Assembly: GCA_949358305.1 (NCBI GenBank) | Contig: OX442317.1 | Location: 3,042,186 to 3,106,185, forward strand | Direction of reading: 5' to 3' | Length of the DNA: 64,000 bases | From: Strigamia acuminata | Taxonomy: Eukaryota > Arthropoda > Chilopoda > Geophilomorpha > Linotaeniidae | Shown here: positions 10,265 to 23,900 of the stretch, piece by piece | Numbering within the stretch: the stretch's first letter is position 1 | How the letters are laid out: each line of letters begins with the position of its first letter | Translations under genes and position numbers: made by a program | Notes under the pieces: generated by a model | The model's input: the letters and a program-made list of their open reading frames with translations, nothing else | Database searches by the model: none | What the model was told of the DNA's origin: nothing

Positions 10265-10647
10265 CTCTTGTTCGAGTCAAAACAGTTCTTTCTCCCATTG
10301 GCCGAGCCTCATTACTCCTAACACCAGACTGTATACTACCACTAGGAGAAGTAGTTTTTATTTTTATTTATTTTTTAGATTATTATGACCATTTAAATTG
10401 ATATAATTTTAATTGTATTTTATCATAAAATGTTATTTCCATTTAGGAAATAAAGTTTTATGCACTTTTTAATTTAAAAATCATGTGTGTCCTGTTTATT
10501 AGTTGCTTTGTCAGGAAAGCAAACAATCGGTCACAATGTCTGTACATTGTAATGCAATTCTGGTGTTTGGGTCTATTTTTTTGGATCACTAAACCGGTAA
10601 AATGGCTCAGCCAATGGGAGAAAGGACTCTTTTGACTCGAACAAGAG
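10265..10647. mobile_element. MITE with about 46-bp terminal inverted repeats
   Basis: Left end CTCTTGTTCGAGTCAAAA then TTTCTCCCATTGGCCGAGCC; the right end is its near-complement. A degenerate second copy lies at about 17450-17870 with the same interior order ('taccaccagg', 'aataaag', 'gctttgtcaggaaagcaaac'). Confidence 0.75.
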
Positions 10648-11752
10648 AATAATTGTTTGTCAGATGTGATTTGCGTGACGACGGTCAATATTGTTTGGTG
10701 AATTGATTCAGAAATTACACGGAGAGAAAGCGCAAGTTTTACAAATTTGTTGAATACTATTATTGACATACATTTACAGTTTAAGTTATAATCAAATTGA
10801 GCGTTTGAAATATATTGTATTATATTATATTATGTACAATTGTAAAAAATATAATGACACAATAATTTACAAAATACCGGCATTTAAGATAAATACACAT
10901 AGAAAATACATTCGTTTCAATTCCCTCGATATCTTTTAAAGTCTCTCAGTGAAAGTATACTATAATGTTTGAAATTGATAACTTTTTTCAAATAGATTTT
11001 TCTTCTTCACTTTGTTTGTCTAAATCAAGTTTAAATATTTTATACATGTTATGAGTAATTACGTCCTTGGGTAAAGTTTGTTTTTATCAGAATTCAGTAT
11101 TAGGTGCATTCAATCTATGGAAAGTAAAAGTACATTGTCACCATTGGTGAAGACATGACACAAGTATCTTATCTTCAGGTTCATTCACACTATGAAAAGT
11201 AGAAATGCATTTTATCTACTTGTCATAAAGTTAATGGCAGTATAGATAGAAAAGTATTTTTTCATTGAATGAATATTTGAAATCAATTTTTGATAAAAAA
11301 TGAAGAGTGCAACTTTATCCTCACTCCTCACTGTTGCTTTCAAACATTCAATGGCTCACAAGCAAAAAATTCATTTTTTTTTTCAATTCTATGTAAAATT
11401 CCATGATAGGATCATTGCTAAAAGCAGCTAATGCATTTTAGCTGAAAGCATTCTTTAAGGGGCTTTCTTCTTAATACTTTTAACTTTAGAGATTATATGC
11501 ACTGAAAAGTTTTTCCCAGTAACTTGATGTCAAATTCAAACTGCGGATTACCTTCTGCACATGCATTTAACATGAAGGAAATAAAGCAACAATATTTCAG
11601 TACCATGTTGTAAATTACTACGTATTATCTTGCTTTAGTGCGGGTTTGACCAAACTGTCGGTAAACCTCATTTTTAGCGACTGTGGAAATTAAATAATAA
11701 TATTCCTTACATCGTTTTATATCGCTTGTTTAGTTTAAATGCATTATCGAAT
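10648..11752. other. Intergenic, no gene recognised
   Basis: AT-rich with a copy of the dispersed motif near 11511-11566 and a 'taggtgcattcaat' motif at 11101. Confidence 0.4.
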
Positions 11753-11871
11753 AATATCGCCAGCTATATCAAAGAATATCGCCAGCTATATCGAAGAATA
11801 TCGCCAGCTATATCGAAGAATATCGCCAGCTATATCGAAGAATATCGCCAGCTATATCGAAGAATATCGCC
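11753..11871. repeat. 22-bp tandem repeat, five copies plus a partial
   Basis: Unit AATATCGCCAGCTATATCGAAG. Copies 2-5 are identical and copy 1 differs by one base (CAAAG for CGAAG). Confidence 0.95.
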
Positions 11872-11890
11872 TCATTGTTTTAATATCGAA

Positions 11891-11936
11891 TAGGATGCGC
11901 AGTATGAATTGGGCATCAAGATACCGGGTGCAAACT
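11891..11936 (-). repeat. Dispersed motif copy
   Basis: Complement contains GGTATCTTGATGCC. The same motif occurs at about 9288, 11511, 13951 and 29852 (plus) and 25950 (minus, interrupted). Confidence 0.65.
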
Positions 11937-13517
11937 AGTATTGAGGCATTTTTATCTGAAAATGAACTTTTCCAAAGATCTTTGTTGTGGAACTTTTTTG
12001 ATAATTTACTAAATTCTTGAGACAAGGAAAAAAGGAGAAGGTCTGATAAGAGATGGTTTGGTCAAATAGAAAGCAATATTTCTTTGTTGTTGGTGAGTAG
12101 ATAAAAAATACTCAGGAGGTTTATAGTGGTATGAAGTAATTTTGTTTTGGTGTGTTTAAAGGGAATGATGGGTTATGAAGGAAATTGCCCACTTCTTCTG
12201 AAAGGATCATTGTTTAGAAGTGAGATGATAGGTGATGATGGTAGTTACTGTGGACCAATGGCATCTATTACAACTGAACTTTTTTCTTTGGTCTTACAAT
12301 CTATCACCAAGTTAGAGCTTTCTTAGGATATATTTGGAAATGTACATACAAGGTCTTGTTGATTAAGCACATCCACTCTCTCTAGGATGTTTGAGAAAGA
12401 TGTTTTTGAAGGACTCAACCATGTGTGATGCATTTGCACAAGAACTAAGGAAACCATAAGAAAACACAGATGGTAGATGTTCTTGCTACAGAAACATTAT
12501 TTTAAACCGGTCAACGAGAGAATCACCCAGCTCCATCTGGGATTTCTCATCGGTTATTGCAATCATTGTAATATTACAAATGTGTATGGAATCTGTGACT
12601 GACATGAAATTAACCTGGGAAAGGTACTCAGTGTTGACCTCTTGACATTTTTCACAGGGCCTACTGTTAAAGCGGGAACATTTTATTTGTAGTAGCAATA
12701 ACCTAATCCAGGGGATGTATTGTTGTACCTGCTGAAATGGTGAGTGAGATTTGATGAGGTCGTTAGCAGTTATAACATTCACCAAAGGATTTTGTGGTAG
12801 TTGGACAATTCATTTTCCGCAAAATGAATCTAGACTTCCAATTAAGCTCTAAATCGTATCAGTTGTTTTGTTTCTGGAATCAAAGTTTTTGGAAAAATTA
12901 TGGTTTCCAGTTCTAAATTATAATCAGTTGTTACTTGTTTTTGGAAAAGTTATGGTTTCCAGTTCCAGGTAATTGTAATAATTTTTCAAAATATAGTTTG
13001 CCTGGGTTGTGGGAAAAACGACCAGTTTGTATTATATAAAGGAAATTGTGTTGTTTGTTTGGTTTCTTTTTCATTTTACACTGGATGCTTGCAATGTCTA
13101 TTGACAAGGAAAATGCTTTGGTTGAAGATGCCTCTGCTTAAGGAAGTGTTCTTAGGCACAAAGGGTCTATTGCCAGTTTAGGACAGATTCGGTGGTTAGG
13201 CTAGGATGCCATGGTATTTTCTTCTGTCAGCAGACAGTGCCAAAGTTCAAAAGTGGGCTCCACCTAGGTAAAGTCTGTCGATATTTGTTGTCCAAAGGTT
13301 TTACCCTAAAACAGTGAGTCTGACCAGGGTGCCGAATAAAGAGGACCACCCAATCAGATTCCCGGATCTGGACAACTCGCATTTTAGGGCAAATAAACAC
13401 CAAAAACTAAATAGTCAACGTCGGTTGTCGTCAATGCAAAGACTTTCTTTGAGGGAGCTTTATCGTCATGGTGTTGTAAATATTGACAATCACAACAGGA
13501 GTTTGTTGTCATGTTAA
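11937..13517. other. Intergenic, weak open frames only
   Basis: A minus-strand frame of 99 codons (12486-12785, with Cys-rich CEKCQEV stretch) and a plus-strand stretch 12162-12327 following an AG are open, but I recognise neither. They could be transposon debris. Confidence 0.3.
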
Positions 13518-13727
13518 TACCTTGTTTACAGTTTACACCAACGGATGTAGTTTGGCTGGATCTGATCCACCCGATCAGATCTAACTGAATCGAGTTCCAA
13601 TATTCATCCAGATAATGTTGTGTTCACACCAAAACGTTGATTCAATCAAACAAAATCGGGTTTTAGTAGCAATAGGTTCCAGGAAGACCTCGCTACAATG
13701 GCTGCCAACCTTGGTGTAAACAAGGTA
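13518..13727. mobile_element. MITE, TACCTTGTTTACA ends, 3-bp TAA duplication
   Basis: The left end TACCTTGTTTACA and the complement of the right end TGTAAACAAGGTA match exactly for 13 bases. TAA flanks both sides. Size and duplication suit a PIF/Harbinger-like MITE. Confidence 0.7.
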
Positions 13728-14093
13728 TAAGCATCTCTTCACACCCTGTTATGAATTGCCTTCGTAATTTGACATTTCACAAGCTGTCTTATATGAAACT
13801 TTCATCAAATGTAGGATTGTGAAGCGTGAGTGTGAGTAATGTAAATCTAATGAAGAATGTTGCTCCTTTCATACTAGCGCTGAAGTTCCAGACAAACAAA
13901 ATCAAAATTTACTTGTCATTGTGTATGCAATGAAAAGCCTGGCCACAGCTGGTGCCCGGAATCTCGATGCTAAATTCAAACCGCACATTACATTCAGCGC
14001 AAGTGTTGTTTGCAGCAACACTACTAGAGCAAAGAAAAAATAACGATTAAAATTTTTTTGTAAATAAAGTGTATTTATAAAAAAATTTATGGC

Positions 14094-14099
14094 TTTATT
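14094..14099 (-). terminator. Candidate poly(A) signal of the AKHR-like gene
   Basis: AATAAA on the minus strand, about 500 bases past the receptor stop codon. It is a plausible cleavage signal, but AT-rich DNA gives many chance matches. Confidence 0.3.
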
Positions 14100-14596
14100 T
14101 TCTTAATGCATAGTTCTAATTTAGCATTAAATTAGCAGGCGTAAAATAAATACGCTCTGAGAAAAAGGGGCTGGCTTCTGAATTGTTTTTAGTTTTGTCG
14201 ATGGTACCATTAAGTATGTGGATTATTAATTCCGCTCTGTATGGAAGACTGCATTTAACGGAAAGAATTTACATTATTATTATTATTGTGCTAATTGTTT
14301 AGGTATTTTTTTAAATGCTTGGAAAAATGTTGTGGAACTTTAGCGCTGGTAGAGAATGAACGCACCTTTCGTAAGGAGCTGCACAATATGCTTCCCCTGT
14401 GTGCATTCAAAGCTGCGGTTTTGAAACTACGAACAACTCTTCATATGTGACTATGGAACATTATGCTTGTGTTGTGTTGTGTTATTCCAATTGCTCAAGT
14501 AGTTGGCATTAAAACTTTCTGAGAGATTTTATAAGTCCTCATAAAGTGACGGTTTTAAAGATGTTTGAAACGATTTTCGGCTTTTCGGCTTTTCGG

Positions 14597-14947
14597 CTAT
14601 TCGTAGACGATGCCGTTGACGTGTTTCGACTGATTTGACTGTACTAGGTCGATGTCACTTCTGAATTTGGGTTTAATCACGGTTTTCAAACTGCCGGCGC
14701 CGTTTGGTTTCGTGTGAACAACTAATGGCGACGCACTTTGCTCTCTGCCAGATGGTAGTGTTGTTTCTCTGCTTACCCGCGTCATGCAGGAACCGGTGTT
14801 TTTTCTGCGAAGAGGGTTTTTTTTACAGTAAAAACACCGGGTGTATTCTCTTCGGAAGTTGATGGCGTAACTTCCGTATACAAGTGGGTTGACGCAACTG
14901 TTGCTTACTGCGAACATGAAAAGGGATTCCTGGAGGCGTTCATCAAC
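14597..14947 (-). CDS. AKHR-like coding exon 4 (TM7 and cytoplasmic tail)
   Basis: Acceptor TTTTCAG, phase 0, 116 codons and stop. TM7 carries NPLVY. The tail has [13 protein letters not shown], where the cysteines are plausible palmitoylation sites, and a Ser/Thr-rich end. Confidence 0.9.
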   Translation of the reverse strand, partial: VDERLQESLFMFAVSNSCVNPLVYGSYAINFRREYTRCFYCKKNPLRRKNTGSCMTRVSRETTLPSGREQSASPLVVHTKPNGAGSLKTVIKPKFRSDIDLVQSNQSKHVNGIVYE

Positions 14948-17900
14948 CTGAAAAGTGAGAAAAGAAGTTTGAGTTTGTGCGGCTTTTGGTGGTGGGAAGA
15001 GAAAGAAAGGCCGAGGGGTTTTGATTTATTGTTTGGAGTTTAGAGCGCCGTTAATGTCATTAAAATCGCTTCATTACTATCGTCGTAAAGAAAATGCGCA
15101 TCGAGATGATAGATGTTTTTTTTATCGTTTTGGGTTGAAAGGGATTTTAGGAAATCAGTTTGAACTTGAAAGCAGTTTTCAAGGTCATTGCATCGGTACT
15201 CTTAAATTGCAGGAAGATGGGATAGAAATTTGAAAAGATTTTCAATTTAGTCAAATCTTCAAGAAATATTTAAATTTTATATAAATTTGCTATTTCTGTT
15301 TACGGTCTTGAAGACATCATTTAAGGTCATTCAAGGTCTTTTCAGAGAGACCGACAATTTTGAAAATGAAGTTATTCTGGAAATAATTAAAATTTTTATT
15401 TGAAAATAAAATCATTACGCCATTTTTATGTCTGGTAAATTAAATCACTCGGATGCTTTGTTTGTGAGTCAGAGAGACGTGAACATATTTATAGGCTTAT
15501 TTTACATCCACCATTTTGACTACAGTTGTGATTGTTGGGGTGGTGTTTGTTGTTGCTGCAATTCCAGAATGTTAAAGCACATAATGGGAAATCTGTAAAC
15601 CAGTTAGGAAATTTGTGATGTAATTTTTCACATATAACAATGGCATTCCAAGCTTTGTATAATGGTTTTAGTTTCAAATAAGAATTTGCATTAGTTACAG
15701 AGTTATTACATTAAAAAAAAGCAATAAATTTAGATTCTATATTGCATACGCGATATATCGTTTAGAATAAGTGGTGTAATCGCAATATCGCAAGATATCG
15801 CAATTTATTGCAACACAGAGTGGTATGGCAAAAGAAACTAATTTTTAATATTTAAAAAAAAAAATTTTATTTAAAAAAAAATTTAAATAAAAAATTTGAA
15901 AATAAAATTAAGCAAATGTATCCAACTTATCTTAGTCATCTTAAGTTAAATGTTTTTTTTTTTAAAAAGGAGGCAAATCAGAAAAAAAAATCCGCAAAGT
16001 GAAATTTTTTATTCTTGTGATAAAATAATTATTGAGGCATTAAAAAAAGGCAGTGGTTTTTCTTGTTTACTTGCATAATAATGCACATTTGAATACGTTT
16101 ATTTAAGTAATTCAGTATTTTTGTAATAGAAATTTAAGTTTTGTCACAATGGCTGGCTTTATTTCAGCTAATTTGTTTTCTTTTTAAAGAAGAAAACATT
16201 TAACTTAAGATGACTAAGATAAGTTGGATAGTACTAATTTGATGGTGCTCTACAACTTTGTAATTGACTTTTTTGCTCTAACCTGATTGGTTTAGAAGTT
16301 AGCAAGTGAATGACCTTGAAAATGACCTTCAAGGTCAAATTTGATGACATTATTGGATTGCTCTCACCCAACTTCCTATACGATCGCTTCATCAAAGTTG
16401 GCCTAGATGCAATTGCTTAGGAAATATTTGGAGGGGTACAGACTTTTAGAACACCCTGTATATTGCGATATATCGCAAACAACGTCTACTGACTACTTTA
16501 GCTGCAATATTACACCAAAAAATAATCGCATTGCGATAGATCGCAAATTCGCACAGACCTAGTGAAAACTGCCTAAGTTACTTTCTTACTGTTACTGCTT
16601 GTTTGAACACTGTAAATATTACTGAAGCGGCTATTCCAAACTGGTGGATGCGAGTTAAACTGTTGTGCAAATGTGGCAGTTTAAACGAGGTAGTGATTTT
16701 GTATTTATTGTCTGTATAAATCAGTGGTTTCGACCTTTAATCCTCTTACAGAAAGTAGCGGCAAGTGCAAAGAATGGAATTCACCAGATTTATTGATAGG
16801 GCCATTGGAGACCAGATAAGAGGGGGTTGGAAAAGTGTAATTGGATTTAATGATTTTTTGTTCAAGTCAAATAGATGCTGATAGCAACTAGGGTGCGCTT
16901 TTGTTGTCTGAGTTAACGTTTTGTCCATTACATTTACAGCTGTTCTTGTTGATGAGTTTAAAAGAAAGCCGCTGACGTGTTGTTGAGAACATGAGCTTAA
17001 TTACATTAAAGGTTCAAGTCTTCTGAAAATTAAACTTCAAAAAAGATTTCTGGCTGCACCTCTGAGGCTTCTATCTTAACATTTAATTATATTTTGACTA
17101 ATTACATTGAAAACTAAAAACGTATTGTGTGTAATAAGTCTGATTGAATTAACATCAAAGTTTCCGATAGTGAAAAACACTTATTTTCACATTTAGCAAT
17201 GCTGTTTGTGTTTTCAGTGGTATTGGTTAGGTTTCATGTTGCAATGAGGTTCACTGACATATTTCCGTCGTTGTTTTCTCGATTTTTAGTGGTCAAAATA
17301 AAATATAAATTTTTTTTAGGCTCATTAAAAATCTCTTGGTTAAGTTAAGAAAGGAACGTAGCCAAATCTTGTGTTACCATGACTTGCATAAAAGGGGCCT
17401 CATAATCCCACGCAAAGTTAAAGCTGCCAGTGTATTGCTTTACTTTTAATTATAATTTTAAGTTAGGCTTATTGACTATTGGCTGAGCTTAATTACTCAC
17501 TGTGTGCTACCACCAGGAAAAGTAGTTCAGTTTTGTTTTAATTTGTTTGATTATTTAAATAATTGAAATGATGTTATTTGTATTTTATAAGAAAATGTTT
17601 TTTCAATTCATAAAATAAAGATTTATGCTATTTTTATTTCGCTATCGGTATTCATGTTTATTCAGTTTATTGATTGCTTTGTCAGGAAAGCAAACAATTT
17701 TCTAATTATTTTATTGGTTGTTTTGCCTGTAAAGCATTCAAAATGTCAGCCAAAGTTTTCATCTATTTATTGGTATCACTACATTAGTGAAAAGGCTCAG
17801 CTAATGGGTAATAGGCCCAACTTGTAGTGTGCTAGAGTAGAGTATGCTGCTTTGACGCGAGACTTTCTTCAAGTTATTGTCCAATTATTGATGCTTCTCC

Positions 17901-20900
17901 CAAAGGCGATCTGAAGTTTTCATCTGGCTTTGGTCAAAGCAAACAATAACAGCTTGAGGGGGTTTGTTTAGATCTTAATAACTTCAGCTTATATTTCTGT
18001 GTTTGGAGCTTGTAAACTTTTAGTACTGCGAGTATAGTTTGTTTAATTTTGTAAAGCCCTAGATGCTCATCAGAGTAGAGTTACAAGTTCCTTTCGAGAT
18101 AAAAAGGACAGCGAACCAGAAATAGTGACACGCTTGAAGCTTCACCATCTATTACTTCAGTTTGTAGGACAAAGTGGTTAATTAGTGCTCTAAATCCGAA
18201 GTTAAATTGAAAAACTTAAAAGTACCGAGAAGAAGCCATTACAGCGCCGCTGGAATGGGAGCTCGCGCGGTGCGAACGTTTTATGCACAAAAAAAGGGGA
18301 ATATCGATTTCACGCAGTTGGTGGATTCGTAAAGTTACTTAACAATGGCAATTGCGTGTAAAATTTTCAACATTTAGAGGTGATGAGAAGAGGTTTAATT
18401 TTTTTAATTAAACTGTTACTTGGACTTTAATTAGCGGCTAAATTGGTGGTGGGTAACCTATTTTTCAATGTAGCAACAGGTGTGTGTGGCGAATGGGAAG
18501 TGACAATTAGCGTGCTCAGTCGAAAAAAAAATGAAAATTGACGGTTTTGATGTTTTGCGTGAATTTGTAAATACTCGATGAGTCCACTATTAGAAGTGAA
18601 GTAATAGAATTCTGTCTGCTGGAACAGCTGTGGGAAAATGGGTGTTTTTAACAGCCAACTTTTACTGGGACCAGCTGGTGGTGCTAATCTGATATATAAC
18701 TATAACTATACGAGTAGTTGTGCAGCGCAGGGGTGCATGCAAGGACCGAATGCACAAATTCGCATCGTGGTGTTGGTTTTCTTCAAGTTTTATTGTAGAA
18801 ATTTACATTTGTGGAACTGTCCATCCGACAAGTGCTAACTTTTAGAATTACCGCATTATCCTGCTTTGGAGGGCATGCTCTAAAATGCGAGTTTGACCAG
18901 ACCTGAGGATCTGATTGGTTCGTCTTTTTTATGGTATGTCATAAAAGTGGAATTCCTGCTGGAAAATTGGGGCTCGTTTCATCCAACACTGCCAGAAAAT
19001 TGGAATTATCTGGCACCTTGGTCGAGCTCACGATTTAAGGGCATGCCCTCCAAAAGGGGATAATACGGTATTGGCAGTCAAAAGGCCTTAGAATGAAACT
19101 CATCATGTATTGTCATTTAAAAATCCATTTTCAGCAATAAAAGTGATTTGCATTGGAAAGTAGAAGTTGTATATTTTGCAATTTTGTTTTTGACGTAGAA
19201 CTACGTCTTAAGAGGACAGTCCTTTTTGGCGGAAATGAAAACCAGCGCCAGCAATGGTAATATCGACTGGTGCCAACTCCAAATGTTGGGAAACCTTAAC
19301 CTCTAACCCCTAGCCACAAGCACATCTTTCAATGCCACGATGGGAAACATTTACCACCAAGAGATGGCGCTTAACCATCAGTTGGACAATCTCCAAAGAC
19401 GACACTTTGGTGCCCATAATGTACCAATTTTGGGACAAAATAATTAAATCCGGAAGGCCGTTAGCTTAAGCGCTCTTAGGGTAGTGTGACAAATTGTCGC
19501 ACTTGGCGCTACTGTTGTTGAGCCAAGAAAATTAACTTTAAGTAAAAAAGTTTAATTTATCCTAAAAAAATTTAATTTTAAGTGAAAAAGTTTAATTTAT
19601 CCTACAAAATTTGATCGCGTAAACATGCCGGCTTAGTGCTACAGACACGCTTCTAAGATTGCGTTTGCACCGGGTAGATATTTGGTGTTTGCACAATTTT
19701 CATTGTGTAATTACATGTTTATCAGAAATCAAACGTCTTGTGCACACTTGGTTTTCCAGGAAGATAAAATTATATTTTTGATTTATCTTGAAAATTGTAT
19801 CCACGTTAACTTAGCAATAAATGCAAGAAATATTTCGACATTTTTAATATTTTTTGTTAGCCAGACCAGCTGGTTTGTTACAGCTTGCTGTCGTGATCAA
19901 AAAATCTTTTGCTTTGTTTATGGTTCGGTGTAAAAATGTCAAAAATGGCAGTAACTATTACTGATGTTAGGGCCAATATCATATAAACCGTTTACGAGTT
20001 TCATTAAGACACTAAATCATCGAGGGGGCCAACAACCACACTAAATCTTGTCGAAGAACGCAGTTTGAGTCAGGGCAGGCCCTATGCTGTTTTTCTTGTG
20101 CCCCATCGTATAGAGTAGGGGCAACAGTTTTGGAACAGTACTCCTTTATGGGAGTAACAACTTCCAGAGTCAACCAGGTCCGTCTTGACACTTTTCAACG
20201 TCCTGGGCTAATAAAAATCAGACTCCCCCCTGTGCCCGGCGCCCCTGGGCTGCAGCCCAGTTAGTCCAATGGTAAAGGTAGATTAAGTTTTGGCGCTCTG
20301 TACAGTTGCATCGCTCGATCGCGCGGTAAGCTGGCCATGTTGACAATAGAGGGCGCGGTGCGGGGGAAAGACGAGAAAAGTATATGATTTACCTGTGTTG
20401 CTGATTCCCTGTCGAACATGTACCACATTGTCATCACGAAGTAAGGTGTCCAGCACCAGATGAAGGCTATGACAATGATGATAGTCATTCGCAGGGTGCG
20501 TGCTCTCGCCCTTTCTATGTTGGTCATGTCTGAACGACGCAGACGAAAGCGGCCACGAAAACGACCGTCACGTTCCAACTCGTCTAAAATGAAAAAAACT
20601 GAAATGATAATGACTCAAAGACGGAGGAAATTTGTTGGACGTGAATGGGAAGTTAAACATCCTGCCTGGGCTTGTTGAATCACGTTGGGGGGAGAAAACA
20701 ATAAGAGTTAAAGAAAGAAAGTAAATAAAAGTCAAGTAACTCCTATTCCTTTCGCCGAGTGAGGAAGCACTTTGCAACGTTTGAGTGAAATCCTAATTTG
20801 CTCTTTTTGTCTCTTGAGCTTGGAATGGGTGAACAGAAAGGAGCTGCAATTAATTTTTTAATTACATGAATTAATTGGACTTTGAGTCCAAGGTCCTCAT

Positions 20901-23900
20901 GGTCAAATGGTTGAAAAAAGTAGACTTTGAAGATGGTTTGCACAAAAGGGCCGTTTCAGGTGGGAGAATGGAACATTTAAGCAAAAAATTTGCACTTTGT
21001 TCCATGAGAAAATTAATTACTGAGAAAGTAATGTTGTCTTTTAAAAAGGTTGGATCGTTGGGGCACCTAGGAACGTGTCTAATGTGCCTTATGGGTAATC
21101 TAGTGCAATGGAAATTTTGGCTACAACACAAAACATGGCCATCAACTGTTTTTCAAAATTGTAAAATATAGTTTTTAGTCCAAAAATTTATTCTGAAACC
21201 AAAAGTTCATAGTTAGGTCCAAAAAATTGATTCTGAGAGCAAAAATATTGAATTTGTGACCAAATATACCAAATGTTTGGCCCAAAACATCAAAATGGCC
21301 GGCCCGCCTTCTTGTATGTTTCCGAATCCGCCTCTGTGATGTTATTTTAATGTGGCATCGTGTTTAAAGCCTAGTTTCCTAAGAAAAAAGTTTAATTATT
21401 TGCCAACTGGCGAAGTAGTTTGGAATTTTGTGTCGTGCAGATATGGAAAGCCGGTCCATTGGGAAAATGGAAAATGCCCGACTGCTCGATGAACCAGACT
21501 GCTTTTTTTTTCACTGGAACTGAAGCCGAAGCAAACAGTAAGTGAGGTCACGCCAGATGGAGCTCTGCCATGCTGTCTGCAGCTAAAGAAGCTAATGGGC
21601 AACTAAAAGAAAGAAGAGACGTTCAGTTTGAATTCTGGGGACCGAAATGATTGTATTTACTCAAACACTTTGGAAAGAAAAGTTGCCGTTTGAAACACGA
21701 TGCAATGTGATGTGCTTGAATAAAACATGTGTTGGAGTAACAATAGCGATTGGATTTAGTAAAAGTTTACACTAGAGATGCACAACTTGAATAAAAATGG
21801 GCTGATAGAAACGGGAGAGTTTATTGATGCTGGTTTTGTTTTGTGGTTAATGGTCAATGTTGTTGAACTTGCTGAGGAATTTAATTTAATTTAATTTTTG
21901 GATGTAAACATTTAATATGGCGAGTTTAAGGTTTGCATTACTTCTAATTAAGCCTTTGTTTAAGCGTGTCAGTTGTAAATTGCGAGGTGTTGTCTAGTTC
22001 TAACGCGAAATTTGGTGGTTGAAGATATACCACGGACAAAGGGTCTCTTTAACTAACGATTGATTTGACTCGCCACGTTTGGTGATAAGTAACAAAAGGG
22101 GCATTCAAACTGGGTAAACGGAAGTGCATGGTTTGGTCAGTTAAGGCAGAAAAGTATCTTTACAATAGCTGCGTTTAATCGGGGTTTTTTAGCTTTTCAA
22201 GTGCAATTATTTGCAAGAATTAATTTTTTTAAAGGAAAAATGCAAATTTTAGACAATTTTATTTTTCGATTAATTTCTGCAGCAAAATGACATCATTATG
22301 CGCACAATTGTTCAAATCTAAAATGGTAGATGGGAAGTTCTATATTAATCGTCTTGGGTGCATATTTACAAACTGCAGGCACTTCAGGAGTGACTAATGC
22401 ATCTAACAGAATTATTAAAGCAGGAAAACAAGCTCAGATTGCGCTCATCTCACCTTACCTCACCTTAACTGGGTCGAACAAACCAAAACAAAGCGAAACA
22501 AATCAAACTAACACCCACATGGATAATAAATTGAAAATTTCAATGTTGTTTGAACTATTGATGCAATAGTCAATCCTGGCTACAAAATCAGCACAGGGAT
22601 TACTGAAGCGCCTGCAGTTTGTAAATGTAAATGTAAATATAAATCCTGGATTTATTGGGTAAATTAAAGAGCATTTTGGAAATTGTCGGTACCGTATTTT
22701 ATCGATTAAGAGCCGCGGCTCTAATTCAAAACTGCCATTTTTGTCAGCAATTACAATTTCGGTTTTTCGTTTGTTGCATTTGTTTAAATATAGGTTAAAT
22801 ACAGAAACAATACTGTACTTTTGCAAAAATACGGTATTCTTGGTGCCTCAGCCGCGGCTACTATTCGAGGGCGACTCTTTATCGGTAAAATACGGTAGTT
22901 ACCAATGCGCAGCTTTGGTTTGGTTTTCAAATAAGTGCGTTCATTCATCAATTACTCGTACAGGGATGAAAAGGATACACGTAAAGTGACTTCTCCTTTT
23001 AGAATTGGAGGCACTTATGACTTATAATGCGAAAGTGCAATTCTGCATTATGTACACCGATAAGTACATTTCTGGCAGAGTACTTTGAAAGATAAAATGT
23101 AAAAAATGTTAACGCACAAGACCCAAGAGAGATAGAGAGAGAGAATTTACTTTTGAAGGTATACAATATAGATTTGACCATCGACTGGGAAGATTAACTT
23201 CCTATTTAACTTTGCGCGGGTGTTTAGCCAGCGTTCTTGGCTCCCGGTGTTGACACGGGGCTTTGAATGTGCTAATTCTTTTCAAACTTTGTCAGTTGTT
23301 TGCTTGATGTCTCAATTTGAGTGAGGAAATTAAAATTGTACGTGACTTACAGCCTTTCAAAAATATTTATTCCGTGCCACTGTGTGATTATTGGTTAAAA
23401 GGTTTGAATAATTTGAATTAGGAAAGAAACAAGTTGACGTTCTTTTTCCTTTTTTTCTTTAAAAAAAAAAAAAAAACTTAAAATTTTAGAAAGACTAATC
23501 ACGTATCTTGATGAATTCTTATCATACTTGACACATTTTTATTACTTCTTTACATTATTAAAGTGCACAAATTTGTAAAGGGAAAAATGTCGTATCGGAT
23601 AAAAAGCAATTTCTTCTGCCCCCACCCCATCCCTTCTCCATACAGTATGTTAGAATAAAATCTAATATATCGTACTAAAAATATCTATGTATGTTTTTCA
23701 AAAATATCATTAGGTTTGACTTGTATAGTCCAATCTATGTATACTAAAGCTAGCAGAGCGTGCACCCTCTGTGTAATTGGTGCACATTGTCTTTACCCAT
23801 GTGGTTCAAAAATATATTGCAATATATTATAATGTATTATGAAATCCATTGTGAAATGTATTATAAAATGCATTTTGGAATGTATTAATTGGGCAAATGA

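Noticed and set aside
11753-11871. CRISPR-like regular array
   Set aside because: The 22-bp units are head-to-tail without spacers and the DNA is eukaryotic.
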